This document shows, piece after piece, positions 29,700 through 41,500 of a stretch of 64,000 bases of DNA; the stretch's first letter is position 1; each line of letters opens with the position of its first letter. The notes below the pieces were generated by a model, which ran no database searches, was not told where the DNA came from, and saw only the letters and a program-made list of their open reading frames with translations. Made by a program: the position numbers and the translations under genes. Origin of the DNA: Gari tellinella (taxonomy: Eukaryota > Mollusca > Bivalvia > Cardiida > Psammobiidae); contig OV277857.1 of assembly GCA_922989275.2 (NCBI GenBank), positions 7,750,001 through 7,814,000 on the forward strand. The letters are read 5' to 3'.

Positions 29700-30490
29700 T
29701 AGGACATGTGTCTGTTGAATGCAGAATTAATTTTTTACAGAAAGCTTTCTGTATTATTTTTATTCTGCATTAAGCTGCCATCTTGCATTAAGACGAATAT
29801 AAAATTATTTAAAGTATCCGGTTTAGAGAGGTGTTACAGTACCTTACAAAAGTCACATGACAGTTTCACCCCCGGGCATGTTGAAGTCAGGGGTATAACA
29901 CACAGTGTATGACAGCCCTAGGTGAACTGAACTGTCGAAATGCAAGAAATTAATGTTTACATTGACAGGTCATAGTAGTTACGATTTTAAATCTTTAGTT
30001 TGTTTTTTCCTGTTCCGAGAATCGGTACACAAAAAGGTGTATTCGTGCAGGAATGCTTATATATTCAGTGTTAATTTTACCTGTGCATCCCGAGTCATAT
30101 ACTCATTAAATTTGCCAGGGACTCATTATTTAAAATGTTCCGAGTCCCATGCACCCATAGCTTTTTTGGCCTTTATTACCTATTACTCATAAGCATATAG
30201 TAGCTTAAAGCAGGTTGAAAGTAAAGCAGAATGTGTCTTAAGACACATTCTGCTTTATTTTCAACCTGCTTTAAGTGGTTACCTGTCTCAAAATTAGAAA
30301 TAAGTTATGGGAATATTGGGCTAGTTTTTCACCTCAAGGACTCAATGTTTGTTTCAAGGACTCATTGTTTTACAGAATGTACATCCCGAGGACTCATTCA
30401 TCTGATTTCTAAAAATATCACTCATATTCCAAGCTCTGAAAATCGATCCTTTCGGGACTGAGAAAAGTTTCGGCTTAGAAGAAGTTCCAG
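29700..30490. other. MITE-derived stretch with an H2 hairpin
   Basis: Contains fragments of family 6 (CCGGTTTAGAGAGGTGTTAC at about 29819; CGGCTTAGAAGAAGTTCC at about 30470) around a perfect H2 hairpin at 30199-30275 (apex TGTCTTAAGACA). Also three copies of a loose CCGAGxACTCATT motif between 30090 and 30390. No exon was recognised. Confidence 0.45.
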
Positions 30491-30894
30491 TTTAAGGATT
30501 TTTATACATCAATTCTGTACCATTGACAACGCAAATGCAATTCAATGAAAAATGTAAAAATGCATTTTCTGAAATGTTTAAGCATTTATAGTTTGGAGTA
30601 ACTGGCATCCCATAAAAAGAAATTTCTGCTTTAGTTTTTGTCCTGAATTAACCAGAACTCAAGTTTGTTTTTGAAGGGTATACAATTGAGTTTTGAATGG
30701 ACCTGGCCGTTTTACACAAGTTTGACTGTATGTGAACATACCGCAGCATGATAAAACGACATGTTTTTACGTTCTTCAGTGGTTATTACATTTGTGGTAT
30801 GCATGTGTTAGGAACATCATACATACATGTACAGTGGTGAAGACGCTAATTTTTATCGTTTTACACTTTCATGAACAAATTTATCGTGAGGTAT

Positions 30895-31106
30895 TTACCC
30901 TTTCACCGCCATATTATCGCCTGCTTCAATACGGTTTTCTGCAATATCGTTTCAAAATTAGATATAAGGCAGTATAACTTACCTTATTTCAAAACAAGTG
31001 GCAAACAGTTTTGATCCTGATCAGACGCCGCGTAACGCGGCGTCTGAACAGGATCAAAACCGTTTGCAAATGCGCTTGATGACGTCATTGAGCGTGAAAG
31101 GGTTTT
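30895..31106 (+). mobile_element. MITE family 2 copy
   Basis: Ends TTACCCTTTCACCGCC and GCGTGAAAGGGTTTTA. Its arrangement is inverted relative to the copy at 29366, with the TCGTCTGCTTC-type block first. An H1 hairpin is at 31003-31070 and TGACGTCA at about 31080. Confidence 0.65.
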
Positions 31107-31397
31107 AAAAACGAATCTACATGCAATGCAAACACTGTAGAAAAAGAGGTTAATGATATAAATATTATATCATTTAATCAGTGTCAGTGGCAAACGGTTT
31201 GATGCCTGCTCAGACCCTGTGTTATTCGACGTCTGATCTGGTTCCAAATTGTTTGTAACGGACGTGAAGCTTTTATCATAAACGATTTTATTTTAAAACA
31301 ATTACGTCTTCATCACTTTAACACGTATAATTTATGGTAGTAACAATGCGGTATGCTTTATTGGCATTAACCTAAATGCTGAAAATGTTAGTTAAAA

Positions 31398-32030
31398 GGC
31401 GTTATTCTTTCCCAATAAATGCATTTACATGTATCCTAAATTGCAAACAGTTTGGAGCCAGCTCAAACGGCTTTTTTCTTTTTAAAAATAAGGTAACCCT
31501 CTTTATTGAAATGCGTTTGTGTTTCGTTTGTATTTTGAACGGGAAAAAAATCTATTCCACTGCACTCTGTCGCTGATAAATAGTTCCCTGTACATACAAC
31601 AAAGCTCTTGCGAACAATACACTACTTTGTTCCGGTGCCAAAGCACATGCCCGCTTATTTTAAGCAAGATGCAAGTAACACAGATATTATGCTTCTGAAA
31701 GAGCTTCGCTTTAAGACGTTTGAATATTAACCTAAAGTTAAATAATAGTTTTAGCGTAAACGCGTTTATTGGGAAAGAATAACACATTCTCCACTGTACG
31801 CGTTTATTCCGGAACAGCTACTTTAATCAGAAAAAGGTATTGAGCCAGAACAGACACCAGGTAACCCTGCGTCTTATCAGGCTCAAAACTATTTGTCACT
31901 GAGATTGAAATGAATACTCAGAATTGACAAAAAGTTGTCATTTCTACGTTTATTGTAATTCATTTGTGTTACGTTTCCGTTTAAACGGGAAATAACAACG
32001 TCTTCCCCATGCATTGTACAGTGCAGAAAA
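31398..32030. mobile_element. Cluster of decayed family 1 MITEs
   Basis: At least two broken copies. One (31398-31563) keeps GGCGTTATTCTTTCCC and a remnant of the H1 left arm. Another runs in the opposite direction (31745-31797, ending in TTCTCCACTG). A third (31835-32010) has a decayed H1 (CAGAACAGACACCAGG). None is complete. Confidence 0.6.
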
Positions 32031-32274
32031 CGTTATTCTTTCCCAATAAACGCGTTTACGCTAAAACTATTATTTGCAGTGCAAACAGTTTGGAGCCAGA
32101 TCAGACGCCGGGTAACCCGGCGTCTGATCAGGCTCCAAACTGTTTGCCACCAAGATAAACATGAATTATCAGAATTGTCTAAAAGTTGTACTTTTCTACG
32201 TTTTAGTGCTTTGTGTTTGCGTACGTTTGCGTTTAAACGGGAAAGAATAACAACAACGTCTTCCCCATGCATTG
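32019..32274 (+). mobile_element. MITE family 1 copy with variant right end
   Basis: Left end CAGTGCAGAAAACGTTATTC, intact H1 hairpin at 32085-32147, right end GGGAAAGAATAACAACAACG then TCTTCCCCATGCATTG. The same right-end variant closes the neighbouring broken copy at 32011, so the two may share a recombination history. Confidence 0.75.
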
Positions 32275-32639
32275 TAACATATGTATAACGACAAACTACT
32301 TAATGACAGCATGCAATTTTGAACTATGAGATCTTCCTGGATTACAATTTTCTTAAAAGAGTAAGAAATTAAAAAAAGAACCCCAAACATGATAGATAAA
32401 TACATTCAATGTTAGATATAGAGCAGTAGCTCTCCATGTATTTAACATAATAGATATTACAATTTGGTAATAACACAAACATATACTCACATGTATGTTA
32501 ACTTCCGCCGTTTGTGTTTTCACAAAGTACACGTCAGTGCTCACCGTAGTAAAATGACGTTACCGGGGTTTGACAAGTGTGAATGATTGATGGACGGGAC
32601 AAACTCACATGAGCCTCGCTTTGGTGGTAGCATTTTTTC

Positions 32640-32880
32640 CCGCCAAATTTAACCCTTTGAACTCCGAAGTCGTAAAAAGCCGACTTTGCAAGCAATTTTG
32701 ATCCTGATAAGACACCGCATGACGCGACGTCTGACCAGGGTCCAAACTGTTCGACACTCATATCGATATTTCTTATGTCAGACTTCCTTAGATCTAATTT
32801 TGAAACGTTCTTGGTGACAATAATATAAAGCAGACGACAATAAAGCGGCGAAGGGGTAAAAACCTGGCGATTAATTTGGC
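32640..32880. mobile_element. MITE family 2-like remnant
   Basis: AACCCTTTGAACTCC at the left, decayed H1 (32690-32752), body ACTCATATCGATATTTCTTA and GGCGAAGGGGTAAA at the right. Bases 32281-32640 hold no recognised feature. Confidence 0.5.
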
Positions 32881-33005
32881 GACGAAAGGGTTAAGCGTTT
32901 TTTCCCTTAGCCATTTCACTGGCTAAATATCGTCTGTTTCAGGGATGTAGTGAAGAAATATCAAACCGAGTGTCAGACACGTTGTATCCAGATTAGACAC
33001 AATAT

Positions 33006-33034
33006 CACAGTGTATAAACGAACTGTATGATGAC
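33006..33034. repeat. Outer inverted repeat, left arm
   Basis: A 29-base segment starting CACAGTGTATAAACGAACTG whose exact reverse complement is at 37160-37188. It is nested outside the inner arms at 34040-34345 and 35870-36185 with nearly the same centre (about 35.1 kb). Bases 33060-33600 and 33620-33840 contain loose GACATATAGCGACTAG repeats but no gene. Confidence 0.65.
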
Positions 33035-33847
33035 CGGGTAAAGTGACTAGCTGTAACAACGAATGTTGACATTTGTGCAGAGGTCGGAACATAAACCTGT
33101 TAATTTTGGATATCTTCTTCGAACCCATGCGAGCGAACGTAAGTAATAATTACAGTTATACATTTATTTTGTATCGTAGTACACTTGTAAGGGTGTAGGT
33201 AGAAAGGAAATTGTGATCTGATTGAAAATCAACACATAGTGTCGATTTCCCTCTCAAATTTGGCAACAGTTCTTTGAAAATGCCCTTTGTTTTAATCGCT
33301 TATATTACAATACGGTACTGTATGTTATCTAAATAGACCGCTAAACAAAGCAACCACTTGTTGCTTATCGTAAATCACCATTTGATTATAAATTTAGACA
33401 AACTCCTACATGTAGACTGTATCATTTATTGCAATCATCTGCTATCATTTAAAGCGACTACCCAACAATGTGACTGTATGACATATAGCGACAAGATTCC
33501 CCTGAAATTTGTATGACATATAGCAACTAGCTATACACGATTTCGAAAAGCCTGCTTGGTGTATTGTTATAGTTTCTTAAATAAAAGCTGTATCAGAGTG
33601 ATACGTATATGTACGTGCAACATCTACTACGACTTATAGTGTGTTCATGCAAATTACCATTTTCGACCATATTTTCGGAAATGTGTATGACATATTGCGA
33701 CTCGCTTAATATGATTTCACCAATTCTGCATACTGTATTGTTATTATTCGGATATACTGATTTTGACCCAAATCTTCGGATTTCTGCTCTTACTTTTAAA
33801 ATTTGGACCTTAAGCGTAGTTTGCGTTGAAAACATTGATATGAGTGT

Positions 33848-33909
33848 CAAACAGTTTAGATCTAGATCAGACGGCGCGTTATGTGTCTGATCTGGATCTG
33901 AACTATTTG
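33848..33909. repeat. H1 hairpin, shortened
   Basis: AAACAGTTTAGATCTAGATC arm with return GATCTGGATCTGAACTATTT. A right-end remnant of the hAT-like MITE (TCTTAGGATGTTTTAGCAAC...GGTAGCCCTG) follows at about 33945-34008. Confidence 0.6.
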
Positions 33910-34040
33910 TAGAGCTTTGCAGCGAAAGGGTTAATGGTACGTTTCCTAAAACCGCGCTTGAAAATTTAGAAATCTTAGGATGTTTTAGCAACTTATGGTA
34001 GCCCTGATTTCAGCCTAACATTTATCAATTTATGTTTCAG

Positions 34041-34345
34041 GTTCAATGGATAATTTCCAGTGTATCTACTGCCACTGTGTATACCCGTACACAGTATATT
34101 GGTACCAGCGAGTCGAGAGAATTGGCCGGTCGCTCTGCAGTGCGTGTATGTTTTTGATGGTTTTATAGCATAAAATGTCTATGATCAACATATATATAAT
34201 ACAGTATTAAAGCGTGATGTTTCTGTGATATGCTGATGTCAAAACAGTTCTGTTTTAATCACAGAAACTCTCGTTAAATATATAATTATGCTGCCTAGTA
34301 CCGGTAAATAACAACGATTGCTGACGAAAAATTACGATATCAACT
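34041..34345 (+). other. Inner inverted repeat, left arm, with exon-like CxxC/CxxC segment
   Basis: About 300 bp matching, in inverted orientation and with clear divergence, 35870-36185. It starts after an acceptor-like TTTATGTTTCAG. The first 100 bases translate to a short stretch with FQCIYCHCVYPYTVYWYQRV and RSLCSAC before a possible donor (GTGTATG). The CxxC ... CxxC spacing (21 residues) recalls a GATA-type zinc finger but lacks a clear match. The inverted copy has a stop codon in this frame. Either a relic exon or chance. Confidence 0.35.
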
Positions 34346-35345
34346 GTTTCAAACGCTCCTGACTACAATATTTACATGAAACACTTAGTCTATTTCATAA
34401 TAATTCATGTAACTCACTCAGATGGAGGTAAAGAGTTTAATCTTCCCAAACAATTTGAATTACAGCTCAAACATAAGTCCAGCTACAAACTGACATCATC
34501 TTTTATTGATTCAACCTAACTGCACTAAGTTATTAGAATTTAGGATAAAAGGCTCAGCAGCAACAAGATCTGGGGAAGTCCATTTGAGAATATTAAGGAG
34601 TGAAGACCAACAACTAATCAAAAAGGGTACGAAACAGCCTCACAGTGTTCAATAACAAAACAGATAGAAACAAGCAGAAACATATTAATATCCAATTACA
34701 CTGAAGAAGATACAGACCCTTTCCAACCAATAGAACCACAGATATACCAAACATCCATCACTGAACCATTGACAACCAACTCCAGATGAAGATCTCTATC
34801 CACCCAATACCAGATCACCAAATCCTGAGGGATACCAAGTCAGCCAGACAAGAACCACAAACAGACAGGCTACACAACAGAGAGAAAGTGTCTTTCTCCG
34901 ACTAGCCACAGACAGTTCTTGTATGAATGCCTCCACACATTCACAGAACAAAAGGGACACCTATTGTAATAGTGTAGCAAAATGTGACACAAAATCAGCC
35001 AATTACTGTCTATGTACTTTCTGAGAACTATTACACTTATCTCTATTGTACAAATTCAACAAATTACCAAGTATCAATATGACAATATCTTGATTTTCAT
35101 TTTAAAAAATATGCTTTTTATGTTTTTAAAGACCATAATATTGATTTACACTTCTTAATAGTGTTTAAAAGAAGTATAATTATAAACAAGATCCTGGATA
35201 GATTAATATCACACTTTACTAATATTTAGAGGCTCATTTTCTATTCTTAATGAAAACTAGTGTTAAAAGGCCCTTTAAACTGAAAATAGACTATCTTTCA
35301 TAACCTCATCACCATGGAACTATACTGATGTCATCTTAAGTCATG
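34346..35345. other. Central region of the inverted structure
   Basis: A 1-kb AT-rich stretch with no repeat family recognised and no ORF with recognisable content. It leads into the CRE cluster and ribozyme-like motif and may be part of the same element. Confidence 0.35.
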
Positions 35346-35346
35346 A

Positions 35347-35376
35347 TGACGTCATTATGACGTCATCATGACGTCA
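35347..35376. promoter_or_regulatory. Three phased CRE-type sites (TGACGTCA)
   Basis: TGACGTCA occurs at 35347-35354, 35358-35365 and 35369-35376, exactly 11 bp apart, so about one helical turn. TGACGTCA is the canonical binding site of CREB/ATF bZIP factors. Function here is inference. Confidence 0.5.
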
Positions 35377-35507
35377 TTGTCATGACTACTCTTTGTTTTA
35401 GTAATGAGGGCTGATCTATCTTTATAAAAGGTCACATGACAAAGGTACCTAAAAACCTGCACTTCAGGGACAAGATTTTTGTATAAACTGTGTTTCCATT
35501 TTTGTAC

Positions 35508-35546
35508 CACCCTGATGAAGGCCTTTGTAAGGCCGAAACGTTGGTG
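35508..35546 (+). ncRNA. Hammerhead-ribozyme-like motif (type I)
   Basis: CTGATGA (35512-35518), a six-base-pair stem II (GGCCTT / AAGGCC with loop TGT), then GAAA (35535-35538). The short self-complementary ACGT fits a minimal stem III and the T at 35542 fits the cleavage nucleotide. Stem I is CACC (35508-35511) with GGTG (35543-35546). One extra A precedes stem II. Hammerheads with tiny stem III are known from Penelope-like elements and retrozymes, where they act as dimers. Activity is untested. Confidence 0.6.
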
Positions 35547-35869
35547 AATAAAAAACAGTCAACACAATACTGCTTGATCGTGTCTTCTACTCCTTTGGTG
35601 TTTTTTATTAATAGAATATATACTTGTACAAATCAAACAGCCGTCGATTTCGATGTAGATTTAAGCAAGTTGCCGTACACTGGATTGAAAGGCTTTAGCA
35701 ATATGCCGTTCACTAGCGTAGCAAGTTGCCGTACACCTAACCAAATTTCATTTCGGGTTTTTAAAGCACTACGTCAAAAACAATAGTAAAGGTTTCATAA
35801 TGTCAATCAAGATAGCATAAATTACTCGTATAACATGAATAAATCTCTTATACAATTATTAAAAACAAA

Positions 35870-36185
35870 TTACAATGATATTATGTCAGCAACAGTTGTT
35901 ATTTACCGGTACCAGGCAGCTTGTTTATACGTCTTACGAGAGGTTCTCTCGGTAAAACTGAAATGTTATGACATCAGCATGTTCCAGAAACATCTCGCTT
36001 TAATATAGTATTATTCTACATATTGATCATAGACATATAGTTCTAGAAAATCATGAAAACATACCTGCACTGCAGAGCGATCTGCTAAAAACTCTCGACT
36101 CGCTGGTACCAATATCCTGTGTACGGGTATACACAGTGACTGCACTTTCAGCACAGATGTATTCGACCAAGTCATACAACATTGT
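35870..36185 (-). repeat. Inner inverted repeat, right arm
   Basis: Reverse complement-like copy of 34041-34345, for example GTGTATACCCGTACACAG and CTGCCTGGTACCGGTAAATA. It carries an in-frame TAG where the left arm encodes the second CxxC, so it cannot encode the same segment. Confidence 0.65.
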
Positions 36186-36454
36186 GTCGACATTCACGAA
36201 GACCAAAACCTAAGATTAAAATTTTATCGATTTCGGACATTACCAACACAATAAAAACTCAATCAAAAGACTTTCGTCTTGATCCAAAACCGGCAAAAAT
36301 TATGACATATATTGTAAAAACAACCATAAAAAGTAAAAATGGACCAGAATACAATGAAAACTAGAATTGTCCATTTCAAGTTTCAGGGAGGAAAAGCTAA
36401 ACTTTATATTAACTTAATCAAGGACTTAATTATATATGTGCATACATAAACAAA

Positions 36455-36592
36455 ATGTCAGCATCAGCTTGGGAGTTGGAAGGTAGCGGGTTTGATCGCC
36501 AGTTGAAAACCAGTGCCGTAATATTGCTAGGAGCAGCTCTCTTTGGGGTCTACATTTTGTGCAAATTGTCAAAAGGAGGCATTGTAAGGTAA
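36455..36592 (+). CDS. Short ORF with one membrane segment, doubtful
   Basis: 45 codons from an ATG with a good context (CAAAATG). Contains a hydrophobic stretch TSAVILLGAALFGVYILC. The stop TAA overlaps a donor-like AAG|GTAAAG at 36588-36594, so it could be a first exon. Against this, GCGGGTTTGATCGCC inside it looks like an RNA polymerase III B box, so it may be a tRNA-derived SINE remnant. I do not recognise the product. Confidence 0.25.
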   Translation: MSASAWELEGSGFDRQLKTSAVILLGAALFGVYILCKLSKGGIVR

Positions 36593-37159
36593 AGGGTTGA
36601 AAAGAGATTTATTTAAATTTTGTTAAACTAACAAAAGGGCGTTTTGGACGTAAAAGGATCCTAAAGTCGTCTGAAATCGTTACCGTAAGATCGCTATAAT
36701 TGATACAGTATAGTCGCTATAATCATTCAGATCACCGTGTAGTCTGATTCAATAAACAATACAGTTTCAGTTTCATCAGTGCAGTACTTTGAGCGTGGGT
36801 ATTTTATTAAATCTCACAGCTATTGTGGTTGTACTGGTATCTAAATAAGAGTACATAATTTTCTCAAGTTTTAACGCCCGATTAGAAGTCATGATGTGTA
36901 TAAACTGCATATATGACACGTTTGTAAACACGGCCTCGTGTAAACATTGCCAGGTATTTATTGATGTAATGGAAATATTTTGTTTGGAAAGCTTGATAAC
37001 GGAACAATGACAGTCAGGTAAATATCTTAAATCAATGCACAATATAATGTACGTTTGCTTTTCTTAGTGATCTACTTAGAAAACAAGGAAAACAGATGAA
37101 AACATGTCCGCGTGTCGCACTGAATCGATTGACTCCTTACAGTCTAGTCGCAAAATCTA

Positions 37160-37188
37160 GTCATCATACAGTTCGTTTATACACTGTG
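37160..37188. repeat. Outer inverted repeat, right arm
   Basis: Exact reverse complement of 33006-33034. The stretch 36600-37363 otherwise shows only loose AGTCGCTATAATC-like repeats resembling those at 33420-33530. Confidence 0.65.
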
Positions 37189-37363
37189 AATATGACTCGG
37201 CATCCGATTTGGTTACTGTGTAGAAAGTTGATTAACTAAAGTTGCCTATGACGGTGAATGGTTTCAGGAAACCGATATTACGAGGTTTTAAGAAATATAG
37301 AAAAAGAATAATGAAATAAGAAGTAATTTTTTTGAAGTTAGAAACGATAAGTTAAGAATCGTA

Positions 37364-38299
37364 CAGACAGGGAGACAGAGAGAAAAGAGAGACAGAGACA
37401 GAGAAACATACATAGCCAGACATAAAAGAGATAGATAGACAGAGAGCGAGCGAGAGATAGATACAGAGAGAGAGATACAGAGAGACACAGAGAGAGATAG
37501 ACAATGAGAACGAGAGACAGGCGGAGAGGGGGAAATGGAGAGAGAGCGGGAAAGGAAAGGAGAAACATAAAACAGAGAGAAAAAGCGAACGAGAGAGAGA
37601 GAGAGTGACAGAGAGATGGGAGAGGGAAACAGAGAAAGAGACAGGGACATACACATACAAACTGACTGAAAGAGTCACACAGACATATACAGAGTGACAA
37701 AGAGAATGAGAGAGACAGAGATGTGACATTTACACAGACAGACAGGCTGACATACATATCTAGAGAAGGGTAAACAGAAAAAGATAGATATATAGAGAGA
37801 GACAGATTAGAGAGAGAGAGAGAGAGAGAGAGTGACAGAGAGAGAGAGAGGAGAGAGTTTCTTCCATCATTGGGCTTATTGTATTTGGACGTACCAGAGT
37901 GAATGACACAGAGAGAGAGGGAGAGAGAGAAAGAAAGAGAAAAAGAGAGAAAAGAAGAAGAAGACGGAGAAGGTGAGATAGAGAAAGAGTGTTGAGATAG
38001 AAAGATGGCAGACAGACAGAGAGACAGAGAAAGGAGCATAGAGAGACAAAGACAGCGACAGAGAAAGAAAATGTCAAAAAGTAAGAGAGAGAGAGAGAGG
38101 CAGACAGACAAACAACTATATTTAGAGAGACAGCGAGAAAGACAAAGAAGGAGAGACAAACAGACAGGCATACAGAAAAAGAGAGAAGCAGAGAGATATA
38201 GAGATAACGACAGAAACAGAGAGCAGAAACAAACAGATCGGCAGAGGGCAGAGAGCGTGTGACAGAAAAGAATCAGAGAGAGACAGTGACACAAAGTCT

Positions 38300-38341
<42 letters not shown>

Positions 38342-38460
38342 GAGAGAGGCAGATACAGACAAAGAGAGAAGAAGATAGAGAAGAGACATATAGACAGAGA
38401 CAGAGAGACAGAAAACAGACAGACATACAGATAAAGAGAGGGGGACAGACAGATAGAGAT

Positions 38461-38497
<37 letters not shown>

Positions 38498-38573
38498 AAG
38501 AAAGAGTGGGAGAGAGACACGCACATACAAACAGAGAACATTACAGGCAGAGATAACATAGACAAAAACAGAG
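37364..38573. repeat. Purine-rich (GA/GACA)n array, block 1
   Basis: 1.2 kb of AGAG and AGAC units with the purines on the + strand, broken by about 50 bp of other sequence at 37856-37907. Long minus-strand frames full of Leu and Ser (CTC, TCT and CTG, TCT codons) are a by-product of the repeat, not genes. Confidence 0.9.
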
Positions 38574-38577
38574 AAGG

Positions 38578-41500
38578 TAGTTTTCGTCATTAAATGTTGG
38601 TTTTCGGTAATTAATTCTAGTTTTGGATATAAAAAGTTAGTTTTCGGTAATTAATGTTAGTTCTGGGTATTTTAAATTAGTTTTCGGTAATTAATGTTAG
38701 TTTTAGGTATTCAAAAGTTAGTTATTGATATTTAAAATTAGTTTTTGGTATTAAAAATAATTTATGGGTCTTTAAAAAAAATTATGTTAGTTTTGCGTAT
38801 TTAAAATTAGTTTTCGGTTATTTATTTAATTTTGGGTATTTAAATTAAGTTTTCGGTAATTTATGCTAGTTTTGGGTATTTGAAGTAAGTTTTCGGTAAT
38901 TAATGTTAGTTTTGGGTATTTAAAATTAATTTCGGCAATTAATGTTAGATTTGGGTATTTAAAATTAGTTTTGGGTATTAAAAGTTAGTTTTCGGTTATA
39001 AATACTTGTTTTGTGTGTATTTAACACTAGTTTTGGGTCTTTAAAATGAATTTATTTTTTCGGCGCCATATGACCATTTCATGTGTCGCGGTGCCGTAAA
39101 ACCCAACTCAATCAACCAATCATTAAAATGAATTTCGGTAATTTATGTTCAATTTTGGTATTTAAAATTAGTTTTCGATTATTTATGTTAGTTTTAGGGT
39201 AGTTAGATATAGTTTTGGGAAATAAATATTAGTTTTAAGTATTTTAAATTTATTTCGGAAATTAATTTTAGTTTTGGGTATTTAAAATTAGTTTTAGGTC
39301 CTTTAAAGTAATTTTGGTAATTTATACTAGTTTTTGGTACTTAAAGTTAGTTTTCGGTAATTTATGTTAGTTTTGGGTACTTACAGTTAGTTTTCGGTAA
39401 TTTATATTAGTTTTCGGTATTTAATATTAGTTTTCGGTAATTAATGTTAGTTTTGGGTATTAAACATTAGTTTACTGTACTAAATGTTACTTTTTGGTAT
39501 TCAAAATTAGTTTGAAGGTCTTTAAAATTAATTTCGGTAATTTGGGGTATTTAAAGTAAGTTTTCGGTAATTTATGCTAGATTCAAAATTAGTTTTGGGT
39601 ATACAATGTTTGTTTTGGGTATTTAAAATTAGTTTTGGGTATTTAAAGTTAGTTTTGGGTAAATAATTTTGTTTTGGGTATTTAAAATTAGTTTTGGGTA
39701 TATAAGGTTTGTATTGGGTAATTGATGTAAGTTTTGGGTATTCAAAATTAGTTTTGGGTATACAATGTTTGTTTTGGGTATTTAAATTTGTTTTGGGTCT
39801 TTAAAATTGATTTCGGTAATTTATGTTAGTTTTGGGTATTCAAAATTAGTTTTGGGTATTTAAAGTTAGTGTTGGGTAAATAATGTTGTTTTGGGTATTT
39901 AAAATTAGTTTTGGGTATATAAGGTTAGTTTTGGGTAATTGATGTAAGTTTTGGGTATTCAAAATAATTTTTGGGTATACAATGTTTGTTTTGGGTATTT
40001 AAATTTGTTTTGGGTCTTTAAAATTGATTTCGGTAATTAATGTTAGTTTTGGATATTCAAAATTAGTTTTGGGTAAATAATGTTAGTTTTGGGTATTAAA
40101 AATTAGTTTTGGGTATACAATGTTTGTTTTGGGTATTTAAATTTGTTTTGGGTCTTTAAAATTGATTTCGGTAATTTATGTTAGTTTTGGGTATTCAAAA
40201 TTAGTTTTGGGTATTAAAAATTAGTTTTGGGTAAATAATGTTAGTTTTGGGTATTAAAAATTAGTTTTGGGTATACAATGTTTGTTTTTGGTATTTAAAT
40301 TTGTTTTGGGTCTTTAAAATTAATTTTGGTAATTTATGTTAGTTTTGGGTATTCAAAATTAGTTTTGGGTATTAAAAGTTAGTTTTGGGTAAATAATGTT
40401 AGTTTTGTGTATTAAAAATTAGTTTTGGGTATACAATGTTTGTTTTTGGTATTTAAATTTGTTTTGGGAACTTTAAAATTAATTTCGGTAATTTATGTTA
40501 GTTTTGGGTATTCAAAATTAGTTTTGGGTATTTAAAGTTAGTTTTGGGTACATAATGTTAGTTTGGGGTATTTAAAATTAATTTCGGTAATAAATGTAAG
40601 TTTTTGGTATTCAAAATTAGTTTTGGGTACACAATGTTTTTATTGGGTATTTAAAATTAGTTTTGGGTATATACAGTTAGTTTTGGGTAATTGATGTAAG
40701 TTTTGAGTATTCAAAATTAGTTTTGGGTATAAAATGTTCGTTTTGGGTATTTAAATTTGTTTTGGGTATTTAAAACTAGTTTTGGGTATATAAAGTTAGT
40801 GTTGGGTAATCTATGTTAGTTTTGGGTATTCAAAATTAGTTTTGGGTATGAAAAGTTAGTTTTTGGTAAATAATGTTAGTTTTGGGTACTTAAAATTAGT
40901 TTTGGGTATACAATGTTTGTTTTGGGTATTTATAATTAGTTTTGGGTATATAAAGGTAGTTTTGGGTATTTAAAGTTAGTTTTGGGTATTCAAAATTAGT
41001 TTTGGGTATACAATGATTGTTTTGGGTATTTAAATTTGTTTTTGGTCTTTAAAATAAATTTCGGTAATTTATGTTAGTTTTAGGTATTTGAAGTTAGTTT
41101 TGGGTAAATAATGTTAGTTTTGGGTATTTAAAATTAGTTTTGGGTATACAATGTTTGTTTTGGGTATTTAAATTTGTTTTGGGTCTTTTAAAATTGATTT
41201 CGGTAATTTATGTTAGTTTTGGTTATTCAAAATTAGTTTTGGGTATTTAAAGTTAGTTTTGGGTAAATAATGTTAGTTTTGGGTATCTAAAATAAATTTC
41301 GGTAATAAATGTTAGTTTTTGGTATTCAAAATTAGTTTTGGGTATACAATGTTTGTTTTGGGTATTTAAAATTAGTTGTGGGTATATAAAGTTAGTTTTG
41401 GGTAATTGATGTATGTTTTGGGTATTCAAAATTAGTTTAGGGTATAAACTGTTTGTTTTGGGTATTTGAATTTGTTTTGTGTATTTAAAATTAGTTTTGG

